Shown: piece after piece, positions 44,007 to 51,795 of the stretch | Layout: the number at the start of each line of letters is the position of its first letter | Position numbering within the stretch: position 1 is the first letter of the stretch | DNA from: Micavibrio sp. UBA6147 | Lineage (GTDB): Bacteria; Pseudomonadota; Alphaproteobacteria; Micavibrionales; UBA1664 | Length of the DNA stretch: 64,000 nt | Assembly (NCBI GenBank): GCA_002423185.1 | Contig: DIUX01000002.1 | Coordinates: forward strand, 902,944-966,943 | Direction: 5' to 3' | Position numbers and translations under genes: made by a program | Notes under the pieces: generated by a model | Seen by the model: only the letters and a program-made list of their open reading frames with translations | What the model was told of the DNA's origin: nothing | The model's database searches: none

Positions 44007-46772
44007 TTAACGCCCAAGGGTCGGAAGGGCGAATGGGCGACGATAGCGCGGGGCTTCGACGCCGTTTTCCAAGACCGTGTTGCCCGCCATTGTTTGCAAC
44101 GGTGCCGGCAAAATACCGGTGCCGCGCAGATGTTCGCGAATGGCCTGAATGGCGTTGCCGTCATCTTGCCCGCGCAAAATAACACCCGCCGTTGGCCCAA
44201 GCGCGTATTGCGAGCGCAGCTCAATATACTGGCCTTGCTGTACGTCTTCATAGTTAAAGGCCGATGTCGACACAATATCGTTGGTGGTGCGCAGCAAGGT
44301 TGATTCAAAGCCGGACGGCATGCGGACACGCACGTCACTGTGATAGCCTTGATATTGCGGCGTCATGAAGGTGAGCTTGCCGACAGTCATGTCTTGCGGA
44401 ACGGCAATACGATAGACATATTCGGTAATCTCACCATTCGCATCACGAATGATCTGTGCCGGCGCGCCGGCTTGCAGGGTAAAGCTGTGAAGCTCATCCG
44501 CAGGGTTTTGCATGGCTTGCTTAAGCTCGACCATGGTGCGCAGGTTTTCTTCCCACCGCTCGATATTCACAAAGCCTGCGCCGCACCGCGTGTGGAACGG
44601 CAATCCCGCGCCATTGGTTTGGAATTCGGCATAGAACGGCCCGTTTCTGGAGCGGTCATTGACCGGCCGTCCGGTTTGCGGATCAATATCGATGTCCAGC
44701 ATATTGCGGTCGGCGGTCATCAAGGCGACCGCCATGATTTCCTCAAACGTCAGGACGTTGCCGTACCATTCCAGAAATTGACGCCCTTGGGCGGCAAGAC
44801 TTGGCGTGGCGAAGGATGTGCCCTCCATCTGGCGGCCGCGATATTCGAACGGCAAAGCCTCGCACACATCGGCACCACCATTGGAATAGGGGGAAACGAT
44901 GATGGCGTCCGTGCCGGTCAGGCCGCGATATTGCCCCACCGCACCGACATTGACGGAGCGTGGAGAGTGAATGGCGGCATAGGACTGGACGTATGGCCCG
45001 TCTTTTGGATACCAGTTTCCGGCGGCATTGAAGATGATCGGGCTGGCCTCGTTGATGGCCTCCAGCAGCAGCCGAAGGGATTCGTATGTCACATCGTCTG
45101 GATAGCGCGTGTCGCGTTCCGCATCAAGTTCATCCACGCCGATATCGGTACGGTTGATCGCCATGCTGTGGCTGAAGACCACACGTTCGTTCAGGCCACT
45201 TTCGCGCAGGTCGAGCAACATTTTTAAGGCGTCGCTGTTGTTGCGGGCGGAAGGATAGCTGAGCAACAATTCATCAAGCGCGAAAAAGTCGTTCAAATCG
45301 ACATTCGGGTTGATGGCATAGCCCGTGTTCATGGTTGTCCGCAGAGTTTGCTTGCCGTGATAGCTCTGTGACTCCACAACGACCATATACACGTCTTGCG
45401 CCGTGGTGGGGTCGTAGCTAGGCGGCGGGGTAAGCTGCGGCAAATTATCAAGTCCGGCATTATGGAACGGGAAGAAAAAGACTTCGCCGGCCGTGCCTGT
45501 GTACGTGCCGTCAATCACGGCCTGTTCATCCAGCCCGTTGAGGCGAGCAATTCCACGCAGGACGTCTTCGGTCGTTGCCCCGTCACGGAAGAAAGCCTCG
45601 CGTTGATACGGGGCGATGTCTTGGAGCGTACGGCCATTCGGCAAGGTGAATTGACCGATCATATATTCCGGCGCAACCGGAATCATCAAGGTTTCATCAG
45701 CAACCAGCGGGCGGCTCGCGCCCTGCGCATCAACGGTGATGCTGTTGAGCGCGGCAATCCGGCTGGCGGCTTCCTCTGGGGTTGCGGCGTCCATGGTGTG
45801 CATGAAGCGATAGCCAAGCGTTTCGAGCGTGTCGCCGGTCTTGACGGTGTATTCCTCAGGTCCGCCTGGGGCAGCATCGGGGTAATCAGCCAGCGTCGCG
45901 CCGTATCGGGTGAAGAAATCAGGGTCAATTTCGGTGATCTGGCGGGACATATCGCGCAATTGGCGCAAATTGCCATAGACGATTTGTTCAAAACGATCAT
46001 CCGTGATCATGCCGTTTTGGCGCAAAACATCAAGCGCGACAATATTGATCGCCAAGGCCGTGTAGTCTGCGGAAAAGCGGAACTGACTGAAATTCGCGCC
46101 TTGGCGGAACGTCACACCGGTTTCGTCTTTGACGATGTTATAGATTTCGATGGCCGTGTTGATGTGGCCTCTGTATGTGCGCTGGGATTGGTTGATCGCC
46201 ATAAGAATATGGTCAATCGCGTTCCAGCCGCGCCCATCGGTTTGCAAGGGGTCGGCACCGGCCTCGACCGCCGCGCGAACCAATTCGGAATCATCGATCG
46301 CTTGCGCCATCCAGATGATCTTGCCGAATAATGTCGTGCCATCGGCGGGGTTAACCGCGTTGGGGTTTGCGCCGGCTGCAAGCAAGGCTCTCACGGTTTG
46401 CGCGGCATTGAGCAAAGCCGGATCTTGGGGTGGTTGATACCGCAAAACGGCCACAGCATCGGACGATGATAACGCCGTGCGCATGGTGTTTTCCATGGCG
46501 GCGAGCGTTGTTGAAAGCTGGGTGTCGAGCTGTTCTTGCGTGAGGGTGGCAAGTTGCGCCGCATCGGGGACACTCGGAATCGTGAGGGTCAAGGGCGCAT
46601 CAGACTGGGGTGCAGCCTGTGGTGTGGCGTCGGTCATGTTGATGACAGGGCCGGACATAGAATTCGCAGGAGACTCGGCGTCTGCTGCGCTGGCATTAAA
46701 AATACCGATTAAAGAAAAACTTGAAACAATAGCCGCGGCAAGCGCGGTCCTTAGACCTCGTTTTTGTCCCAC
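44007..46772 (-). CDS. Secreted multidomain protein: ankyrin repeats, LysM-like domain, divergent S8 (subtilase-like) domain, P-like C-terminus
   Basis: 921 residues with a signal peptide (about 1-29, ASA end). Two ankyrin-like repeats at about 120-190 (VRALLAAGANPNAV; VRAAVEAGADPLQT), a LysM-like segment at about 306-366 (YTVKTGDTLETLGYRF), and a subtilisin-like core at about 458-740: FNAAGN (Asn of the oxyanion hole, 586) and GTSFATPSLAAQG (Ser653). The expected catalytic Asp is not clear; VVVESQSYHGK has Glu467 and His472 where the Asp/His region should be. The C-terminal ~150 residues resemble the beta-rich P-domain of proprotein convertases. Start GTG 46772 has a perfect AGGAGG nine bases upstream. 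Probably periplasmic or exported; activity uncertain. Confidence 0.72.
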   Translation of the reverse strand: MGQKRGLRTALAAAIVSSFSLIGIFNASAADAESPANSMSGPVINMTDATPQAAPQSDAPLTLTIPSVPDAAQLATLTQEQLDTQLSTTLAAMENTMRTALSSSDAVAVLRYQPPQDPALLNAAQTVRALLAAGANPNAVNPADGTTLFGKIIWMAQAIDDSELVRAAVEAGADPLQTDGRGWNAIDHILMAINQSQRTYRGHINTAIEIYNIVKDETGVTFRQGANFSQFRFSADYTALAINIVALDVLRQNGMITDDRFEQIVYGNLRQLRDMSRQITEIDPDFFTRYGATLADYPDAAPGGPEEYTVKTGDTLETLGYRFMHTMDAATPEEAASRIAALNSITVDAQGASRPLVADETLMIPVAPEYMIGQFTLPNGRTLQDIAPYQREAFFRDGATTEDVLRGIARLNGLDEQAVIDGTYTGTAGEVFFFPFHNAGLDNLPQLTPPPSYDPTTAQDVYMVVVESQSYHGKQTLRTTMNTGYAINPNVDLNDFFALDELLLSYPSARNNSDALKMLLDLRESGLNERVVFSHSMAINRTDIGVDELDAERDTRYPDDVTYESLRLLLEAINEASPIIFNAAGNWYPKDGPYVQSYAAIHSPRSVNVGAVGQYRGLTGTDAIIVSPYSNGGADVCEALPFEYRGRQMEGTSFATPSLAAQGRQFLEWYGNVLTFEEIMAVALMTADRNMLDIDIDPQTGRPVNDRSRNGPFYAEFQTNGAGLPFHTRCGAGFVNIERWEENLRTMVELKQAMQNPADELHSFTLQAGAPAQIIRDANGEITEYVYRIAVPQDMTVGKLTFMTPQYQGYHSDVRVRMPSGFESTLLRTTNDIVSTSAFNYEDVQQGQYIELRSQYALGPTAGVILRGQDDGNAIQAIREHLRGTGILPAPLQTMAGNTVLENGVEAPRYRRPFALPTLGR

Positions 46773-46942
46773 TTTGGTAGCCTCCTCTGAAACTTTTTTA
46801 TTTTTATTTTTATTATTTTTGTTTTTTAGTCTTATTTATAATCGAACTACAGTAAGAGCAGTTTTGCCAAAAGGCAATTCCCTAAAATTAAAAAAATCAC
46901 AAGCCTGTTGAAAAAGTGTGAGCGCCTAGGCCGTTCAGCGGT

Positions 46943-47305
46943 CTATACGTTAAGGATTTTCACAAGATATTGATGTAAGAAGTACCCCGCCGGAAGCAGC
47001 GCAAGACCGATGGCGTAACTCAACCAAAACCCCATATTCCACTTTTCGGTGAAAAAGAATGGCAGGAAAAATAACCATGACACGGGCACAGCGATGATAA
47101 TGCTGCGGGCATAAGATGCCGTGGCGGCAACGTCTTTGTGGTCAAGATAGGAAAACGCAAGGGCAAGGATGGACACCAGTGGCAACGCGGTGATAAACCC
47201 CGCCAGATGCGGCTTTTTCCCCGACAACCACGACGCCAGCAAAATGACCCCGACGGCGATGACAATCTTGACACAAACAAAGGGTGACGGAAGCGCGATT
47301 GACAT
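46943..47305 (-). CDS. DUF3147-like small membrane protein
   Basis: 120 residues with four hydrophobic segments (about 9-25, 34-52, 66-86, 94-112). The segment GKKPHLAGFITALPLVSILAL fits the DUF3147 family of unknown function. Its RBS AAAGGG is about nine bases upstream. It lies 102 bases downstream of the kefC-like gene, on the same strand, and may be co-transcribed with it. Confidence 0.7.
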   Translation of the reverse strand: MSIALPSPFVCVKIVIAVGVILLASWLSGKKPHLAGFITALPLVSILALAFSYLDHKDVAATASYARSIIIAVPVSWLFFLPFFFTEKWNMGFWLSYAIGLALLPAGYFLHQYLVKILNV

Positions 47306-47407
47306 GAAAGTCCCTTTCTGAAGGCTCGTTAAGCCGATGATGGTTTGCGGCGGTTGAACGGATTTGGTTCTTGCTGTATTTCCTGTGTTTCCTGTGGCTT
47401 TTAGCCT

Positions 47408-49432
47408 TTATGTCTTGACGGCGTCGTCCGGCGCGGCGGGGTCGAGAATGTCGGGTCCGGTGTTTTGTGCGGTTTTGGCCGCGTTATGATCTTCGCTGTA
47501 TTGCGATGCTTCGGCCTCGTTCTGGCGCTCTGCTTTTGAGGGTGTGTCCATGCCTTTATCGGAGGCATCCTTGTCGCCGGCACCACTGCCCCATCCACTG
47601 CGGCGGTTGAGGTCGCTGACGCCGTGATGGTCGTCGGCGAGAACGATCTCCAACTCGTCTTGCGAACGCCTTGCAAAGGAGATGAGGTCTTTCTCGTTTT
47701 CGAAAAATTCGAAGGAGCGATGCAAGACATCTTCGTCATAATACATGAATTTCATTGCCCTGTTGCGCGCGTCATAGGCGCGCATGCCCAAGCTTTGAAG
47801 GATTTGGCGACCAATCCACAAAGACGAGTCAAACAATTCGCGGCGGAACACATCCACGCCGGCTTTGTGAAGCTCATAGGCATGGCGACGATTGCGGGCG
47901 CGGGCAAAAATTTTCAAATGCGGAAAATGCTCCTTCGCCAGATGGACAATGCTCAAAATCCGGTCGGGGTCGTCAAAGGTGACGACAAGGATTTTAGCAT
48001 CCGCAGCACCCGCCGATTTCAAAACATCAAGGCGGGTCGGGTCGCCGAAATAGACTTTGTTGCCGAACCGCCGCAAAATGCCGATTTGTTGAGGGTCCTG
48101 TTCAAGGATCAGGGGGTTATGCCCCTGCGCAATCAAAAACCGCCCGATGATTTGCCCGAACCGCCCATAACCGGCGATGATGATCTCGGCACCATGATGG
48201 TCAATCGTGTCAAAATCTTCTGGATCTGCTTCATCGCTGCGGCCGAAGGATTTGATGATGAAACGGTCATTGACGATCATCAAAATCGGGGTTGTGAGCA
48301 TCGACAAGGCAACAACGGCGGACACGATGGTCGCAATGTCGGGCAACAACACACCGCCCGCGACCGCGACTTGCGAAATGACGAAGGCAAATTCACCGCC
48401 TTGTGAGAGCAACACGGTGAAGGTGCGGTTATGCGGCGTCCGCATGTTGAACAAAAACGACAAGCCGAATAAAATGCCGGCCTTAACGGCGATCAATACA
48501 ATGACGGAAATGACGACAACCAGCGGTTCCGCCATTAAAGTGTCAAAATTGATCGACATCCCGACAGAGATGAAAAACAACCCGAGCAACAACCCTTTGA
48601 ACGGTTCGATGTCGGCCTCCAGCGTGTGGCGGTATTCAGAGTTGGCCAGCACAACCCCCGCCACAAATGCCCCAAGCGCTGCCGACAGGCCGAGAGATTG
48701 CATCAACAGCGCCACCCCGATAATCAGCAATAGGGAACTGGCGGTAAAAATCTCGCGCATCCGGCTTTCGGTGATGTAACGAAACGCGTGGTGGATCAGG
48801 TATCGTCCGGCAAACACAATGACGCCGACAACAATCAAAATCTTGAACGGTTCAAGCCATGCAGGCAGGTCGAAAACAGAATGTTGAACCCCGTGACCGA
48901 CATCGCTATTCGCGTCAATCGTCGCCAAGAGCGGTAGCATGGCGAGCAAGGGAATGACCGCGATGTCTTGAAACAACAACACCGAAAAGGCGTTTTGCCC
49001 CATCGGCGTTTTAACGAGGTTTTTTTCGTTCATGATCTGCAGCACCATGGCGGTGGAAGACAGCGACAGTGCCGCCCCGATGGCCAATGCCATCTGCCAC
49101 GCCATAAAGAATGACAGCAAGGCCGACAAAACCATCGTGGTCAAAAGCACCTGAAGCCCGCCAAGCCCCAAAATAGGCTTACGCATCGCCCATAATGTGC
49201 GCGGTTTGAGTTCCATCCCGATGAGGAACAACATCAACACAACGCCATATTCAGAAAAATGCATGACGTCTTCGGTGTCTTTGACAAGGCCAAGGCAAAA
49301 CGGCCCGATCAAAATGCCGGCAATCAAATATCCCAAAACAGACCCCAGCCCGCCTTTTTTGGCAAGCGGGACAACCGCAACCGCGGCGGCAAGAAAGACG
49401 AAAGCGCTCAAAAGAAAACCGGCTTGTTCCAT
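47408..49432 (-). CDS. Monovalent cation:proton antiporter (CPA2), KefC/KefB-like, with RCK domain
   Basis: 674 residues: about 12 membrane segments (1-390) of the Na+/H+ exchanger fold, with GVVLMLFLIGMELKPRTL, then a cytosolic RCK N-domain (about 405-545, IIIAGYGRFGQIIGRFL and the pattern DPTRLDVLKSAGAADAKILVV), and a charged disordered tail (about 590-674). KefB/C exports K+ when electrophiles bind glutathione; the adjacent kefF-like gene strongly supports this type rather than a generic antiporter, though glutathione gating must be confirmed by residue comparison. Confidence 0.85.
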   Translation of the reverse strand: MEQAGFLLSAFVFLAAAVAVVPLAKKGGLGSVLGYLIAGILIGPFCLGLVKDTEDVMHFSEYGVVLMLFLIGMELKPRTLWAMRKPILGLGGLQVLLTTMVLSALLSFFMAWQMALAIGAALSLSSTAMVLQIMNEKNLVKTPMGQNAFSVLLFQDIAVIPLLAMLPLLATIDANSDVGHGVQHSVFDLPAWLEPFKILIVVGVIVFAGRYLIHHAFRYITESRMREIFTASSLLLIIGVALLMQSLGLSAALGAFVAGVVLANSEYRHTLEADIEPFKGLLLGLFFISVGMSINFDTLMAEPLVVVISVIVLIAVKAGILFGLSFLFNMRTPHNRTFTVLLSQGGEFAFVISQVAVAGGVLLPDIATIVSAVVALSMLTTPILMIVNDRFIIKSFGRSDEADPEDFDTIDHHGAEIIIAGYGRFGQIIGRFLIAQGHNPLILEQDPQQIGILRRFGNKVYFGDPTRLDVLKSAGAADAKILVVTFDDPDRILSIVHLAKEHFPHLKIFARARNRRHAYELHKAGVDVFRRELFDSSLWIGRQILQSLGMRAYDARNRAMKFMYYDEDVLHRSFEFFENEKDLISFARRSQDELEIVLADDHHGVSDLNRRSGWGSGAGDKDASDKGMDTPSKAERQNEAEASQYSEDHNAAKTAQNTGPDILDPAAPDDAVKT

Positions 49433-49499
49433 GGCGTTTGCTGTATGTCCTTTCGCGGGGGTTGTTCGTATTTTTTGGTCGTTTTGGTTTGGCGTGTGC

Positions 49500-50048
49500 C
49501 TATGTTTTGTTCTTGCCGAGTTTGATCAGGAGCTTTCTGTATTGTTCGGCGTGGTCTTTGATTTTCTTAGGGGTCGCGTGATGTGCGTCATAGAAAAACA
49601 GCGGCGGCAAATAATTCATGTGGCATAAATGGGCGGTTTGCGCCATCGGGCTCATGAAGGTTTCAATGGTATGGCGGTTATAGCCTTTCTTGCCATAGGA
49701 ATCTTCATGCCCGCCTGTGGACACGGCACAGAGCAAGCTCTTGCCATTCAAGGCGCGATCCCCGTCGGCATACGCCCATCCGCGCTGAAGCACTAGATCA
49801 AGCCATTCTTTCAGGAGGGAGGGCGTGGAATACCATTGAAACGGATATTGCAAAACGACAATGTCATGCTCAAGCAAGCGTTTTTGTTCCTTGCGCACGC
49901 GAATGTGAAAATCGGGGCTGGCCTCATACAAATCGTGAATAGTGACGTGGTCGAGCGTTGATGCGGCCTCGATCATGGCTTTGTTGACGTGGGACAACTG
50001 GAATTGCGGGTGCGCCAGAATAATCACAATGCGTTTCATAATGGGCAT
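49500..50048 (-). CDS. kefF: KefF/MdaB-type NAD(P)H:quinone oxidoreductase, flavodoxin fold
   Basis: 182 residues from ATG 50048 (GAAGGA just upstream); a frame open to 50144 has no support. Motifs QYPFQWYSTPSLLKEWLDLV and GKSLLCAVSTGG match the FMN-binding ancillary subunit that activates KefC and reduces quinones. It lies 67 bases before the kefC-like gene on the same strand, an order like E. coli kefFC. Confidence 0.85.
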   Translation of the reverse strand: MPIMKRIVIILAHPQFQLSHVNKAMIEAASTLDHVTIHDLYEASPDFHIRVRKEQKRLLEHDIVVLQYPFQWYSTPSLLKEWLDLVLQRGWAYADGDRALNGKSLLCAVSTGGHEDSYGKKGYNRHTIETFMSPMAQTAHLCHMNYLPPLFFYDAHHATPKKIKDHAEQYRKLLIKLGKNKT

Positions 50049-50321
50049 CCTGTCCTTCCTGCACGGGCGCGGGGTGTCTATCGCGGTGTTTTTTATGGGG
50101 TGTATTGGCGTTTTGCTGGGCGGATGGCTTGCAAATATTTTCATGGGCTGCCGCTATCGGTGTCATGACCCGCGACAAAACATTTTTACACCCCTTTAAA
50201 AAACACGTTCGACCACGCTTTGTAAAGGGGGCAAGGCGGTTTGTGCGCGATATATTTTGTCTTGCCCCGCGCCTCATCAGGTGGAGGAGGCGGGATTGCC
50301 GACGTCGCGCCGTGATCCCAT

Positions 50322-50498
50322 TTATTTTATGTAGTCGCAGCTGCTGAAAAGGCACAGATATTCAAGCCGACCATCGCCGTTATCTTCACTGCCCAGAACG
50401 AGCGGGAATTCCTGCACGTAAGACAGGGCGTAAATGAATAAAAAAACAGCCATGCAAAGACTAAAACTGATCAATTTGTTGCTAAGTCCGTTGTGCAT
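50322..50498 (-). CDS. Small single-span membrane protein, 58 residues
   Basis: Begins MHNGLSNKLISFSLCMAVFL. RBS AAAGGA is seven bases before ATG 50498; an ATG at 50525 overlaps the RBS. One hydrophobic segment (about 10-29), then a short acidic, probably periplasmic tail with a Cys pair (SSCDY). No relatives are known to me. The good RBS and the membrane segment favour a real gene over a random frame. The 273-base gap to kefF holds no better gene. Confidence 0.55.
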   Translation of the reverse strand: MHNGLSNKLISFSLCMAVFLFIYALSYVQEFPLVLGSEDNGDGRLEYLCLFSSCDYIK

Positions 50499-50624
50499 AT
50501 CGTGTCCTTTCTGCGTAAGTTCCACTTATACAAAGGGTGCTCACAGTCGGGTCATGTCATAGGCACGATACGGAAGTATAATAAGGTTCAATGCCGTAAC
50601 GACTATGACCTTGCATCACAATAA

Positions 50625-50649
50625 GCGATAAGAAAAGAAATCTCATCGC
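50625..50649 (+). repeat. Short hairpin
   Basis: GCGAT / ATCGC five-bp outer stem, one mismatch, AGA / TCT inner stem, 7-base loop. It immediately precedes the larger inverted repeat. Confidence 0.5.
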
Positions 50650-50650
50650 A

Positions 50651-50708
50651 AGGCGGGGGCAAGGAGGATGCCGAGAGGGGTGTTTTCGTCTGGATTTTGC
50701 CCCCGCCT
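50651..50708. repeat. 12-bp perfect inverted repeat, 34-base loop
   Basis: AGGCGGGGGCAA (50651-50662) and TTGCCCCCGCCT (50697-50708) are exact complements. Such a long GC stem is unlikely to be chance. A rise of T near 50694-50698 precedes the second arm rather than following it, so it is not a classic terminator. Confidence 0.8.
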
Positions 50709-50717
50709 CTCATGATG

Positions 50718-50875
50718 AAGTGAGTACTATGATAATCATACCACAAGTTATTAAATATGGAAAATAAAAAAGATTTTTAAAATATTATGCGAGGAAAACC
50801 AAGGCTTTCAGGCGCCTTTTGTGCCGAATTTTTGCTGGGCTCGGCGCGCCGAATATACAATGTCAGTACTCACTT
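50718..50875. repeat. 11-bp perfect inverted repeat bracketing 136 bases
   Basis: AAGTGAGTACT (50718-50728) and AGTACTCACTT (50865-50875). The right arm covers the nadC stop codon (50870-50872). The bracketed segment is AT-rich with a central palindrome. The arrangement resembles terminal inverted repeats of a small MITE-like element, or a regulated RNA structure. Confidence 0.7.
50841..50852. repeat. 12-bp palindrome near the nadC end
   Basis: TCGGCGCGCCGA is a perfect palindrome 18 bases after the nadC stop on its strand. Confidence 0.6.
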
Positions 50876-51733
50876 CCCGAGCGTGACGTCCAGCCCGATA
50901 TCGAGAGCCTGAACACTGTGCGTCAGGGCGCCGACGGAGATCAAATCAACGCCGCTTGCGGCAATGGCGGGCAGGGCGTCAAACGTAATCCCGCCCGAGG
51001 CTTCGCACAGGATATTGCGGCTGTTTTTGCGCCGCTGTACCAAGGCGACTGCCTCGCGCAATATGTCGCCCCGCATATTATCGAGCAAAACGGCGTCAAT
51101 CGGGTGGTTGAGGGCTTCGTCAAGCTGAGCCAGAGTGTCGACTTCGACCTCTATTTTCACCATATGTCCGGCGTTGCTGCGTGCTGCGGCAATGGCGGGT
51201 TCAATGCCGCCTGCAATGGCGATGTGGTTGTCCTTGATCAAAATGCCGTCATCAAGCCCGAAGCGATGGTTGCGCCCGCCGCCCATGCGCACCGCATATT
51301 TTTGTACCGCGCGAAGCCCCGGCATGGTTTTGCGTGTGCATGTAATCGCGGCTTTCGTTCCGGCAATCGTGGCGACATAACGCGCGGTGTTGGTGGCGAT
51401 GCCGGACATGTGACTCATGAAATTCAGGGCAACGCGTTCGGCGCTTAAAATGGATTGGGCGTTGCCGCTGATCGTGACAATCGCATCCCCCGCCTTAAGG
51501 CGGGCCCCGTCTTGCCTATGGCGCGCGACAACAAGGGCAGGATCAAACACCGCAAACGCCGCGGCGGCAACCTCAACCCCCGCCAAAACCCCATCCTCCC
51601 GCGCCTGCATCACCAACACCCCGCGCAAATCAGGCGGGATCAAACTCTGTGTCGTCACATCCACCCCATGCCCAAGGTCTTCAAGCAAGGCACGGCGAAC
51701 AAGATCGTCAATCACAATACGGGGGAGGAGCAT
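50870..51733 (-). CDS. nadC: Nicotinate-nucleotide pyrophosphorylase (carboxylating)
   Basis: 287 residues. Motifs CTRKTMPGLRAVQKYAVRMGG (quinolinate and phosphoribosyl diphosphate site), NHRFGLDDGILIKDNHI and IAASGVDLISVGALTHS. It converts quinolinate plus PRPP to nicotinate mononucleotide in NAD synthesis. No nadA or nadB in the window. The downstream 11-bp inverted repeat covers its stop codon; a weak AAGGC/GCCTT hairpin with pyrimidines follows. Confidence 0.96.
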   Translation of the reverse strand: MLLPRIVIDDLVRRALLEDLGHGVDVTTQSLIPPDLRGVLVMQAREDGVLAGVEVAAAAFAVFDPALVVARHRQDGARLKAGDAIVTISGNAQSILSAERVALNFMSHMSGIATNTARYVATIAGTKAAITCTRKTMPGLRAVQKYAVRMGGGRNHRFGLDDGILIKDNHIAIAGGIEPAIAAARSNAGHMVKIEVEVDTLAQLDEALNHPIDAVLLDNMRGDILREAVALVQRRKNSRNILCEASGGITFDALPAIAASGVDLISVGALTHSVQALDIGLDVTLGK

Positions 51734-51795
51734 GGCGCTGCTTTTTCTTTCGAGGTAAGAATTAAAGACGAGGGATTGTACTGTTGCGGGGTGGG

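Larger units (their letters stand above)
50499..50869. other. Intergenic region dense in inverted repeats, no gene seen
   Basis: 371 bases between the small membrane gene and nadC. It holds four inverted structures described individually below; no frame with a plausible RBS was found. The central part could be a small structured RNA, a terminator region or a small mobile inverted-repeat element. Confidence 0.6.

Noticed and set aside
46863..46876. TTGCC-N4-GGCAA inverted repeat upstream of the subtilase-like gene
   Set aside because: Short and not placed at a recognisable promoter; not enough to call an operator.
49942..50199. 85-codon plus-strand frame with a hydrophobic stretch, opposite the kefF start
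   Set aside because: No ribosome binding site at either possible start, and most of it is antisense to kefF.
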